Shown: positions 8,301 through 15,544 of the stretch, in pieces
Layout: each line of letters begins with the position of its first letter
How positions within the stretch are numbered: position 1 is the first letter of the stretch
Assembly: GCA_965230225.1 (NCBI GenBank)
Contig: CBDDKM010000003.1
Location: 434,001-498,000, forward strand
Direction of reading: 5' to 3'
DNA length: 64,000 nt
Source of the DNA: CALSMU01 sp965230225
GTDB lineage: Bacteria > Bacteroidota > Bacteroidia > Flavobacteriales_D > Parvicellaceae
The notes under the pieces: generated by a model
Told to the model about the DNA's origin: nothing
The model's database searches: none
What the model saw: the letters and a program-made list of their open reading frames with translations, nothing else
Position numbers and translations under genes: made by a program

Positions 8301-10790
8301 TGATAAATCAAGATTAGGAAGGTAGGAGTTTTGATAGTTGTTATCTACATTCCAGGTATACATCATCAAAGATGAATCATTTGATAGTAAGGATATATCT
8401 AATCCAGCACATGTGCTTACCTGACCTACAGAAATACTGTTGTCGTGTCCGTTTACTTTAATGTAGTTATTATAGTAAATGGTATCAGTTATTCCGAGGC
8501 TATCAACGTAGGTTAGTTTTAAATCGTATTCTCCAAAATTGTCATATACATGGATTGGAAATGGCCCGTTTGCAGCAGTACCATCACCAAAGTCCCATAA
8601 CCACGATTGTGCGTTGGGTCTTGGATTGTAAATCTGTGCAGTAAATGGACTACATTGAGTAAATGTGTATGGAACTGTAGTGTCGTTACTAGGAGTACCC
8701 GACCAACCTGCTGCTTCGCCAGGACTAGGAGCAGAGGCAGAACCATTGGATAATGGCCCCAGAGAACAATCCGTAAAATCAATGTAAAAAGATCTGCTGG
8801 ATGCACATCCATTGGCAGAAGTTCCGCTTAGGGTAATGAAGTATAAATCGTCTTGGTTATAGGTATGATTAGAATTTTGAGTATTACTTGTTCCTCCGTC
8901 ACCAAAACTCCAGTTGGTTAATACACAGGTAGGACAATTGGCTTCAGCAATGATACCGCTGTTCTGACAATCAGGAATAATTAAGGCAGAATCTAACGGA
9001 ACAGAACCGACAGAAGCAGTTGCAAAGGTGTCGATGTATATGTTACACCCCATCGAATCTACAGTAGAAAGAGAAATAATGTACTCACCAGGAGTTTGGT
9101 ATAAGTGGGTAGGAGTTGCTGATGTACTGGTATTACCATCTCCAAAATTCCAGGTCCATGAACCATTACCAATGGAATAGTTAGCAAATGATAGCGACAT
9201 TGGAGAGCACCCTTCAAAATGACTGGGGGTGAAGTTGGCTGGTACATTGTTAGGAACTACAACTGCATTTACTACTCTGATAGTGTCCAAACACCCTAAA
9301 GAATCTGTTACGGTTAGTTTAGTGTCGAAATTACCAGGTGATTGAAATAATTCTTGAGGGTTTTGTTGATTGGAAGTATTACCATTTTCAAATTCCCAGT
9401 ACCAGGCAGTTGCTCTAAACGATTGGTCTATAAAGTTAGCACTAATTGGTGCGCAATTGTTACTTGTGGTAGTTTGAAACTGTGCAATTGGTTTAAAAGA
9501 TTGAATGGTTACCCATGATGTGTCCGCGCATACTCCGGATGATGCTATTAAACGAACAGGGTATTGATTGTTTCCATTAAACATTTTTGTTACTGCTGGC
9601 GAAGGATTGGTTTGTTGGCCAAATTTCCATTGGATGGAAGCCGCATTTATTGATTGATCCTGGAAATAAACCAAATCTCCTGAGCATACAATAGAATCTG
9701 AAACTGAAATGTTGGCGATTGGGTTAGGCGTAATTTGAAAGAAATTTTGTTTTATAACGGTATCAACACATCCCAATGGGGTAGTGGTTATCATCTTTAT
9801 GGTATAGTTACCTGGATTTTGATATACATGATTGGTGTTCATTCCATTTCCTGATTGACCGTCACCAAAATCCCAGCTTACACTGGAAATGTTTGGGCCA
9901 ACTGCATCTAAATGGATTGGAGTGCCAGCACAGGTTGTTGGCATAGGACTGCTAAAGTCATGAACAGGTGCTGCTACGTGAATAGGGTTAGGTAGATACG
10001 TTGTGTCAATACATCCATTGTTATCAGTTGTAATTAGACCAACGTTATAATTACCAAAAGCATTATAAGTATGTTGTGCAGTGGTTCCAAAAGCTGAATG
10101 CCCATCACCAAATGTCCATCGATAGTTGCTTAAACCAGTATTGGCTGCACCGAATTCAAATTGAAAGGAAGAATCACAATGAATACCAGAAGTAAGCAAG
10201 TTTATATTACTCTGTTGAACAGGGTGAATTTGTATATTCCCTACTGATGCATTATGCTGGCAGCCAAATTGATTGGAAACAATAAGATTAACTTGGTAAG
10301 TACCAGGGGTGTTATAATGGTGTACAGGGTTAGGTTGTGATGAGACAAAGCCATCTCCAAAATCCCATAGGTAATTAGTGCTGTTTGTTGAGTTATTTTG
10401 GAAGCTAATTTGATTATCATTTAAACATGGCGAGTAGCTATTTAAACTAAATGAAGCTTGAGGAAGTGGAACCACTTCGATGTAATTGGTTTTGGTGATT
10501 TGTTCCGTGGTTCCATCAAAAAAAGTTAATGTAAGTGTAATGGTATATTGACCAGGATTGGCAAAACTTTCAGTTGGGTTTTGTAAAGTAGAGGTATGAC
10601 CATTACCGAAATCCCAGTCCCAATTAGCAACGTTAGAAGCAGCTACAGGAGAAAAATTAACTACCAGGGGTGGACATCCAACAGAGTCATTTGCAATAAA
10701 ACCGGCAGAGGTAGTCCCAGGCTGTGCTAAGCTTTGTTGGCAAATAAGGCCGAAAATTACAATTAGAATAGGGGTAAAGATGTTTTTCAT
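5358..10790 (-). CDS. giant secreted PKD-repeat protein (1810 aa) without a sorting domain
   Basis: The protein has a signal peptide (MKNIFTPILIVIFGL...SLAQ) and about 17 PKD-like repeats marked by W-x-F-G-D-G motifs, each about 85 residues and many ending in G-C-x-D-T. Near residues 1500-1690 are less regular beta domains, then one complete and one interrupted fibronectin-III-like unit. It ends at ...TEQQAIIEK, in the middle of the last domain, with no type A or type B T9SS sorting domain. The start at 10790 is preferred over 10856 because the TAGGTTTG promoter element at 10837-10830 lies between them. PKD repeats are typical of gliding adhesins such as SprB. Its surface export route is unclear. 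Confidence 0.85.
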   Translation of the reverse strand: MKNIFTPILIVIFGLICQQSLAQPGTTSAGFIANDSVGCPPLVVNFSPVAASNVANWDWDFGNGHTSTLQNPTESFANPGQYTITLTLTFFDGTTEQITKTNYIEVVPLPQASFSLNSYSPCLNDNQISFQNNSTNSTNYLWDFGDGFVSSQPNPVHHYNTPGTYQVNLIVSNQFGCQHNASVGNIQIHPVQQSNINLLTSGIHCDSSFQFEFGAANTGLSNYRWTFGDGHSAFGTTAQHTYNAFGNYNVGLITTDNNGCIDTTYLPNPIHVAAPVHDFSSPMPTTCAGTPIHLDAVGPNISSVSWDFGDGQSGNGMNTNHVYQNPGNYTIKMITTTPLGCVDTVIKQNFFQITPNPIANISVSDSIVCSGDLVYFQDQSINAASIQWKFGQQTNPSPAVTKMFNGNNQYPVRLIASSGVCADTSWVTIQSFKPIAQFQTTTSNNCAPISANFIDQSFRATAWYWEFENGNTSNQQNPQELFQSPGNFDTKLTVTDSLGCLDTIRVVNAVVVPNNVPANFTPSHFEGCSPMSLSFANYSIGNGSWTWNFGDGNTSTSATPTHLYQTPGEYIISLSTVDSMGCNIYIDTFATASVGSVPLDSALIIPDCQNSGIIAEANCPTCVLTNWSFGDGGTSNTQNSNHTYNQDDLYFITLSGTSANGCASSRSFYIDFTDCSLGPLSNGSASAPSPGEAAGWSGTPSNDTTVPYTFTQCSPFTAQIYNPRPNAQSWLWDFGDGTAANGPFPIHVYDNFGEYDLKLTYVDSLGITDTIYYNNYIKVNGHDNSISVGQVSTCAGLDISLLSNDSSLMMYTWNVDNNYQNSYLPNLDLSLSNNNNLHTITLTTLDTNYCNYSTSIGVVSQGYVPEFDLPEKICSYDALTIPNNIPSNFSVTWDFGDGSTSTDHVPNHNYQSGGTYLVSAIITDSISGCNHSTSVGNVEVIELNTNFSFTAGTNICRGDTIFMVAEDTTYDQYVWNLGSGWVSYNGPFAQSYISNNFSSGNYNVVLQITHEGCFAQNNGPQYFNFYDATADFSFTQDGFCFPIEADFTDLSPGAASWNWEFGDGTMDTTQNPQHLFTSNPLDSVTLNITDINGCEASITKSNVEAFSVEVMAVDTFGCAPAPIQFTQNSQNAIGWQWNFGDGNTSTLSNPTHTYTNEGIYDLQLIATSADGCTDTAFYPSYIQIDQITAGFSTNYGSGCAPQPAYFTDNSYNASSWEWNFGNGFTSNSQNPIQIYYVGGNYNARLIATSPLGCTDTTYSANPINIAGPEAIFSVIDSTVCSGAPLSIINGSNNASSYLWLFGNGDTSTLATPNYSYPSPGNYDITLITTDQNGCQHNMIVNNAAIISQAPDVNFVLNDSIGCSPLAISTSVPNNSFIQWSINGNPVTNTPSLNTSLTLGSYQIGVEVHDPNGCISTYTYDSVIVEQPFDASISYSGAVCESVGNITINAANSMGNWYVNGTINSTNELIDLSQYGPGNHQIVHEIEGHCGGIDSIMLQVDEQLTANIQTPASLCESDSPILLQSTNPSGVWLGNGITNGEFDPQVATPGNYVLTYQLTNGTCFFEDSTQVTVLAAPDANFNISGQYLCEGQSLLLTPPHTQSSTLYQWQFSSQEDTLYFETSNPQPELTPGTWNVSLIASESGCVAYHTVNDFRVYDTIAPHTPEIIRSTVVGDEFVYTEWGNPEYGEEKIVDYKIFRSEDLVNYTQIGTVGKMDHSFSDFDVDIFDQNYYYMIVPGNICEVRPELSDVSSSILLEKQGNYDDKVVLKWSEYQKWKEGVDYYEVQKKDENGNWVTIITVDGTEQQAIIEK

Positions 10791-11086
10791 TTCCTCGTAG
10801 ATTTCACTCCTGATAATTAATTTATACATCAAACCTACCTTATTAATAAGTGTCAATTAATTCATCATTTCCCTAGTGCACTTTTTGCCTTCCTAATGTG
10901 CTTTCTGAGGTAAAATTGCTTTCGAATAATCATTTAGGGTTTCCGAACGTGATACGTGTAAAAAATACTTAGAAAAGTGAGTTGGGAAGTCAAATGGCCT
11001 CACTTGGAAAAGCAGAATTCAATTATATATATACATGTTGTTACTTCGAAGTGTAATTAATCAATACCCCTAGTAAGAAAAGAACG
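10791..11086. other. divergent intergenic region between PKD gene and sorting-domain gene
   Basis: This 296-base spacer carries the PKD promoter at one end. In the middle it has an AAAAATACTTAG motif (10962-10972, extended similarity 10949-10977) that recurs in two other regulatory regions of the window. It also has an inverted repeat AAGTGAG/CTCACTT (10975-10981 and 10999-11005). No additional coding frame or RNA gene is visible. Confidence 0.4.
10830..10837 (-). promoter_or_regulatory. promoter of the giant PKD gene (TAGGTTTG, with TTG at 10856-10854)
   Basis: There is an exact TAnnTTTG match on the minus strand, 39 bases before the ATG at 10790. A TTG 16 bases farther upstream is close to -33 spacing. 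It rules against the longer start at 10856. Confidence 0.6.
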
Positions 11087-11512
11087 ATGAGAACTTTACC
11101 CCTAATATTATTCATGTTGATCGGAGCTGTTGCTTTTGGACAAAATGGAAACAAAGATGTTTTCAGAATTGTTGCCTTTAAAAACAAAAACGCCACAATT
11201 ACAAGTGTATCTAATACAATAGAAAGCAATCAAAAACTTCACATTCATGTGCCAAGTGCTTTTTCGCCGGATGGAGATGGAATTAACGATGCATTTTTTG
11301 CTGTTTCAGAAGGTGTGGAAGATTTTAATATGCAGGTATACAATAGATGGGGAGAAGTAGTTTTTGAATCTAACGATATTGAAGAGCAATGGGACGGAAG
11401 TTTTAAAGGTGAGTTATCTCAGGAAGATGCTTATGTATATGTTATTGAGGCGAGAGGAATGGATGATGATGAGCCTACCACTTTAAAAGGAACTGTTTCC
11501 CTTATTAAATAA
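11087..11512 (+). CDS. stand-alone type B sorting-domain (gliding motility C-terminal domain) mini-protein
   Basis: The 141-residue product consists of a signal peptide (MRTLPLILFMLIGAVAFGQ), a linker of about 35 residues, and one domain from about residue 50 to the end. That domain carries the hallmarks of the CHU_C/type B T9SS sorting domain: V-P-S-A-F-S-P-D-G-D-G-I-N-D, V-Y-N-R-W-G-E-V-V-F-E-S, W-D-G-S-F-K-G and G-T-V-S-L-I-K at the end. Normally this domain ends a much larger cargo; here there is no cargo. It lies 5 bases before the PorP/SprF gene, and SprF-like proteins are known to be needed for secretion of type B cargo. It may be a membrane-complex component or a separate carrier for another protein. 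Confidence 0.85.
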   Translation: MRTLPLILFMLIGAVAFGQNGNKDVFRIVAFKNKNATITSVSNTIESNQKLHIHVPSAFSPDGDGINDAFFAVSEGVEDFNMQVYNRWGEVVFESNDIEEQWDGSFKGELSQEDAYVYVIEARGMDDDEPTTLKGTVSLIK

Positions 11513-11517
11513 ACATT

Positions 11518-12495
11518 ATGACAACCACTAAGAAATACTTTGTGTTTCTAAGCTTTTTAGTTCTTCTAGCTCCATTTTGCAATGCTCAAGATGTGGAGTT
11601 TAGTCAATTCTATACAAGTAGAGTATACCTTAATCCGGCATTTACAGGGTTAAAGGGGTGTAATTCTTTTACAACAGTTTACCGTAATCAGTGGCCTGCA
11701 ATTCAAAATGCTTATGATAGTTATTATACCGCTTATGAGCGAAAAATGAAAAAGCATGATGCAGGAATCAGTGTATACTTTTTAAGTGATTTAGCTGGAG
11801 AAGGATCGTTAAGAAGGCAAAATCTTTCTTTTACTTATGCAAAGCAAATACGATTCTCTAAAAACTGGTATGGAGCATTTGGTATACGTGCCGGATATAC
11901 ATTAAATTCAATTAACTGGAGTAACCTCACATGGGGAGACATGATTGATGCACGTAAAGGATTTGTGTATTCTACCAATCAACCTAGAGGAGCAGATAAT
12001 GAACACTATTTTGATGCTGGAGCCGGAGCTATATTTTATAATAAAAATATGTACGGAGGATTTGCGGTTGATCATTTAAACCGCCCGGAGAATGGAATGT
12101 TGTCCATTTATCAAACTTCCAGATTGCCTATGAGATTAAAAGTCCATTATGGAGGAAACATTGCTGTGGATTATGCTCCGAATACTCCTCAATTTAATAT
12201 TGCTCCCCAAATTATATACACTAAACAATTAAAGAGCCAGCAATTTACATTGGGGTCTTATTTTATTTATAACAAGTTTGTGGCTGGAGTTTGGTATCGT
12301 GTTAAGGATTCGTTTATTCTTCTTACTGGAGTAGAAACCAATAAATTTCGCATAGGGTATTCTTTTGATCTTGGGGCAAACAGTTTGGTATCACAATCTG
12401 GAGGAGCACACGAAATATCAATCAGTTATTTAATTGATTGCCATTCTAGAAATAAGCCCAAAAAGTTTAGAATGATTTCTTGTCCTGTATTCTAA
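11518..12495 (+). CDS. PorP/SprF family type IX secretion membrane protein
   Basis: A signal peptide is followed by the hallmark start D-V-E-F-S-Q-F-Y-T-S-R-V-Y-L-N-P-A-F-T-G and an outer-membrane beta-barrel-like pattern to the end of the 325 residues. This family includes PorP and SprF, outer-membrane components linked to T9SS. SprF-type members are typically encoded next to type B cargo and needed for its secretion. The gene is coupled (5-base gap) to the mini sorting-domain gene. Its 3' end overlaps the convergent gene by 4 bases. Confidence 0.92.
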   Translation: MTTTKKYFVFLSFLVLLAPFCNAQDVEFSQFYTSRVYLNPAFTGLKGCNSFTTVYRNQWPAIQNAYDSYYTAYERKMKKHDAGISVYFLSDLAGEGSLRRQNLSFTYAKQIRFSKNWYGAFGIRAGYTLNSINWSNLTWGDMIDARKGFVYSTNQPRGADNEHYFDAGAGAIFYNKNMYGGFAVDHLNRPENGMLSIYQTSRLPMRLKVHYGGNIAVDYAPNTPQFNIAPQIIYTKQLKSQQFTLGSYFIYNKFVAGVWYRVKDSFILLTGVETNKFRIGYSFDLGANSLVSQSGGAHEISISYLIDCHSRNKPKKFRMISCPVF

Positions 12496-13397
12496 TCTTG
12501 ATCGAAGAAGAAATTGATAAGGCTATTGAGTTCAGAAGGTGTCATTTTACTGTCTTCTTCAAAGAAACTATTAATGGCCATATCCAGTTCGTAAGTGGAA
12601 ATTTCACCACTGTTATCCGTATCAAAACTAATGTAATTCGTAGGTAGAACTCTTGTTGGTTCTACAGTTGTATTTGTTTTTACTCCGTCCTTATAGTGTT
12701 CTTCCGAAACTAATACTCCATTTTCGTATGTAATCCATTTACCATCTTTTCTAAAGTCACTTAGTTTAGTGTAATATTTTAATCTTCCACTTTCCAATAG
12801 GTTTCCTTTGGAGTCGAATACTCCTTTTTTATATAGCAAGGAATCTTTGTCAATTAACTCCAATAAGTCAAGTGGTTTTCCATCAATAGTATTGTGTTGT
12901 GAGTTGATGATGTATCCTTGGGTTTTGTGTTTTAATTCGAAAAACTCCAGTTTACCATTGTCATAATAATCATCCCATTGGTAAGCTTCTCCACGGTGAT
13001 ATTTTTGCTTTGATCTAAGCTGTCCGTTGAGGTAGTAAATTTTCATTTCTCCCTCTCCTTCATTTTTATACTTATATTCTCGTTCCACTTGATCATTGGG
13101 GTAAAAGTTTTTGTAAGAGCGTAGTTTTCCATCAACATAATAACCTTTATGCAATAACTTTTTGTTGTTGTAGAAGTCTTCAAATTTTCCTTCAAATGGC
13201 TCCATATCGGAGTTATAACGAATTTTATCTCCTACTATCGTACTGTACTGATCGTAGATATTAATACCAAAATCAACGGTTTCAATTTCTTCCAAATCGC
13301 ACGAAAACGTATTGGTTTTAGGTATTTCTTTAATGATCTGGCTAAAAGTTGAACCAACAAAAAGTAGTAGTGAAAAGAATAAGGTGAAGCGTTTCAT
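12492..13397 (-). CDS. secreted YwqK/MORN-like repeat protein with C-terminal EF-hand
   Basis: A signal peptide (MKRFTLFFSLLLFVGSTFSQ) is followed by repeated F/Y-x-x-x-G-K/Q-L-R-x-x-x-x-Y units at about 65-240, like the 'YwqK' antitoxin-type/MORN-like repeats common in secreted Bacteroidota proteins. At about 258-274 there is a good EF-hand calcium loop (D-T-D-N-S-G-E-I-S-T-Y-E), then a degenerate second helix-loop unit with M-T-P-S-E-L. It has no T9SS sorting domain. It probably is a periplasmic or surface protein of unknown role that can bind calcium. It converges with porP, overlapping by 4 bases. Confidence 0.7.
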   Translation of the reverse strand: MKRFTLFFSLLLFVGSTFSQIIKEIPKTNTFSCDLEEIETVDFGINIYDQYSTIVGDKIRYNSDMEPFEGKFEDFYNNKKLLHKGYYVDGKLRSYKNFYPNDQVEREYKYKNEGEGEMKIYYLNGQLRSKQKYHRGEAYQWDDYYDNGKLEFFELKHKTQGYIINSQHNTIDGKPLDLLELIDKDSLLYKKGVFDSKGNLLESGRLKYYTKLSDFRKDGKWITYENGVLVSEEHYKDGVKTNTTVEPTRVLPTNYISFDTDNSGEISTYELDMAINSFFEEDSKMTPSELNSLINFFFDQD

Positions 13398-13487
13398 AAT
13401 TGGAGTTGTTGGGCAAATTTGTTGATTAACCGCGAGTTATGCAAATTTCATGTGGAGTTGGTAATAATTATGTATGTTTAAACTTAA

Positions 13488-14060
13488 GTGGAACTTTCTA
13501 AATATAAAAGAATCTTAAACTGGACCTGGCTGTTGTTAATATGCCTGGGGTTGACCTTATATTTAGTTTTTCCAGATCGATTTACCGCTTCTGAAATTAA
13601 GCGATTAATCGGAGAGAATGAAGGGGCAATTTTAATTACTTATATATTGCTCTCCAGCTTAAGAGCGATATTATTCTTACCAAGTACTCTTTTTGTTTTA
13701 ATGGGAATAATGCTGTACCCTGATCAACCAGCTTTGGTGTTTGTTATTTCAATGTTCGGAATATTGGTTGGATCTTCTTTAGTATACAAAGCTGCCTGGT
13801 ATTTGAAGCCCGAAGCATTGTTTAAAGGAAAGAATTTAACCAGAATGGAAGGGGTAAGGCGTAAAATGGAAAAACATGGATTTGGAATAGTATTGTTATG
13901 GTCGTTTTTCCCAGCTGTACCCACAGATTTAATTTGTTACGTAGCCGGATTGGTTAACATGAAATACCTCAAGTTTTTGATTGCGATGACCATAGGAGAA
14001 GCCATTCTGGTTTCTATTTATGTTTGGACCGGCCTTTCGTTATTAGAATACTTGTTTTAG
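13488..14060 (+). CDS. TVP38/TMEM64 (VTT-domain) family membrane protein
   Basis: The product has 190 residues with four to six hydrophobic segments. The VTT/DedA-type core includes R-A-I-L-F-L-P-S-T-L near residue 60, the G-I-L-V-G-S-S re-entrant stretch near 92, and F-F-P-A-V-P-T-D-L-I-C-Y-V-A-G-L near 140-155, a signature of the family. Related proteins act in membrane lipid transport or scrambling in other organisms; the role here is unknown. An in-frame TAA ends at 13487, so GTG 13488 is the first possible start. The 3' end overlaps the convergent aldehyde dehydrogenase gene by 4 bases. Confidence 0.85.
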   Translation: MELSKYKRILNWTWLLLICLGLTLYLVFPDRFTASEIKRLIGENEGAILITYILLSSLRAILFLPSTLFVLMGIMLYPDQPALVFVISMFGILVGSSLVYKAAWYLKPEALFKGKNLTRMEGVRRKMEKHGFGIVLLWSFFPAVPTDLICYVAGLVNMKYLKFLIAMTIGEAILVSIYVWTGLSLLEYLF

Positions 14061-15475
14061 TATATCAGTAATTTGGGCTCCGTCATTTCCTCCATGGCGT
14101 ATTTTAGCCCTTCTCTACCAAAACCAGAATCTTTTACTCCACCATAGGGCATGTTGTCGATTCTAAAGCCGGGAACATTGTTCATCATAACTCCTCCAAC
14201 TTCCAGTTCTTGAAAAGCCTTTTTCATGTGGTCAATTCTATTGGAGAAAATTCCAGCCTGTAATCCAAAATTAGAGTCGTTGATTCTCTTTAAACCAGAT
14301 TCAAAATCCCGAACTGATTCCAAAATGGTAACCGGCCCGAATACTTCTTCACAAGAAACTTCCATGCTGTCATCTGTCCCAGTTAATATCGTAGGTGAAT
14401 AAATGTTGTTTTCCTCGTTCATTACAGAACCACCACATAACAGTTCAGCACCTTTATTAATAGCATTCTGAACCCAGCTGTGTATTCTATCTACATGAAC
14501 TTTATCAATTAAAGGGCCGTTGATAACTTCTGGCGCTGTCGGATCTCCTGATTGGACAGATTCTGTTTTTCTAATAAGGAGTTTTTTAAATTCTTCAAAA
14601 TAAGGTTCCAGAACAAAAATTCGTTGGGTGGATATGCAGATTTGCCCCGAGTACAGAAATGCTCCGGTAACACAAGTAGAAGCAGCGGTATCCAAATTCG
14701 TTGTTCCATCCACTAATACAGCCGCATTTCCTCCAAGTTCCAGGGCTACTTTTTTCTTTCCGGCAATGTTCTTTAAATGCCAACCAATTTGTGGACTTCC
14801 TGTAAAGGAGAGCATTTTAATTCGCTCATCTTTCAATATTTTTTCTGCTTCAGGAATGTCGCAATTAACAATATTTACTAAGCCTTTAGGAATATTGCTT
14901 CTCTCAATAATTTCTCCAAATTTCATTAATGAAAGAGGGGCATACGGAGAAGGCTTTATGATGATTGAGTTTCCTGTTGCAATGGCTGGAGCAATTTTAT
15001 GCAGAGCTAAGTTTAATGGGAAATTAAACGGCGAAATACCATAGATTGGCCCAATTGGGAACCTGCCAGTATAGGCAGTTTTTCCGGTTCCGTTGGCAAA
15101 GTCCATTGGTACCATTTCACCACCAAAAGTTAATGCTTCTCTTGATGCAATTCTTAAAGTGGAGATGCATCTGTCCACTTCAGCTTTTGAATAACCCATG
15201 GGTTTTCCTGCTTCCTGTACTATAAGTTGAACAAACTCGTTGTGATGTTCCTGTAATAAATCTGCTAATTCATTGAGCCAGGAACTTCTCTCTCCAGATG
15301 AAGCAGACAAGTTTTCTTTATAGGCAAGTAGACTAGTTTGAATTACTGATTCAATTTGTTCACCGTTAAGATTGCAGACGGTTTGAATGGTTGCACCAGA
15401 GTATTTGTCTTTAACTTCAAAACTCGATCCTTTACCTTGAATCCAATGGTTGTTAATGAAAGCGTCTTTAGCCAT
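14057..15475 (-). CDS. NAD(P)-dependent aldehyde dehydrogenase
   Basis: This 472-residue member of the ALDH superfamily oxidises an aldehyde to the acid in the cytoplasm. The landmarks are all present: S-P-F-N-F-P with N151, the cofactor loop F-T-G-S-P-Q-I-G at 224-231, general base E246 in LELGG, and catalytic C280 in G-Q-I-C-I-S. The length is normal. The sequence style is that of lactaldehyde, succinate-semialdehyde or non-phosphorylating glyceraldehyde-3-phosphate dehydrogenases. The substrate cannot be assigned, and no pathway genes flank it. Confidence 0.9.
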   Translation of the reverse strand: MAKDAFINNHWIQGKGSSFEVKDKYSGATIQTVCNLNGEQIESVIQTSLLAYKENLSASSGERSSWLNELADLLQEHHNEFVQLIVQEAGKPMGYSKAEVDRCISTLRIASREALTFGGEMVPMDFANGTGKTAYTGRFPIGPIYGISPFNFPLNLALHKIAPAIATGNSIIIKPSPYAPLSLMKFGEIIERSNIPKGLVNIVNCDIPEAEKILKDERIKMLSFTGSPQIGWHLKNIAGKKKVALELGGNAAVLVDGTTNLDTAASTCVTGAFLYSGQICISTQRIFVLEPYFEEFKKLLIRKTESVQSGDPTAPEVINGPLIDKVHVDRIHSWVQNAINKGAELLCGGSVMNEENNIYSPTILTGTDDSMEVSCEEVFGPVTILESVRDFESGLKRINDSNFGLQAGIFSNRIDHMKKAFQELEVGGVMMNNVPGFRIDNMPYGGVKDSGFGREGLKYAMEEMTEPKLLIY

Positions 15476-15544
15476 GTTGCTTGAATATTATTGTCTGAAA
15501 TTACAAATTCTACTTAACTAAAGACTGACGCGAATCATTAATTC

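Noticed and set aside
6000..10800. Repeated DNA-like pattern that could be read as a tandem repeat array
   Set aside because: It is the coding signature of the PKD repeats (W-x-F-G-D-G); the copies are diverged at nucleotide level and are explained by the protein.
14628..15044. Long plus-strand open frame opposite the aldehyde dehydrogenase
   Set aside because: The minus strand encodes a complete ALDH with all catalytic residues; the opposite frame has no domain and unnatural composition.
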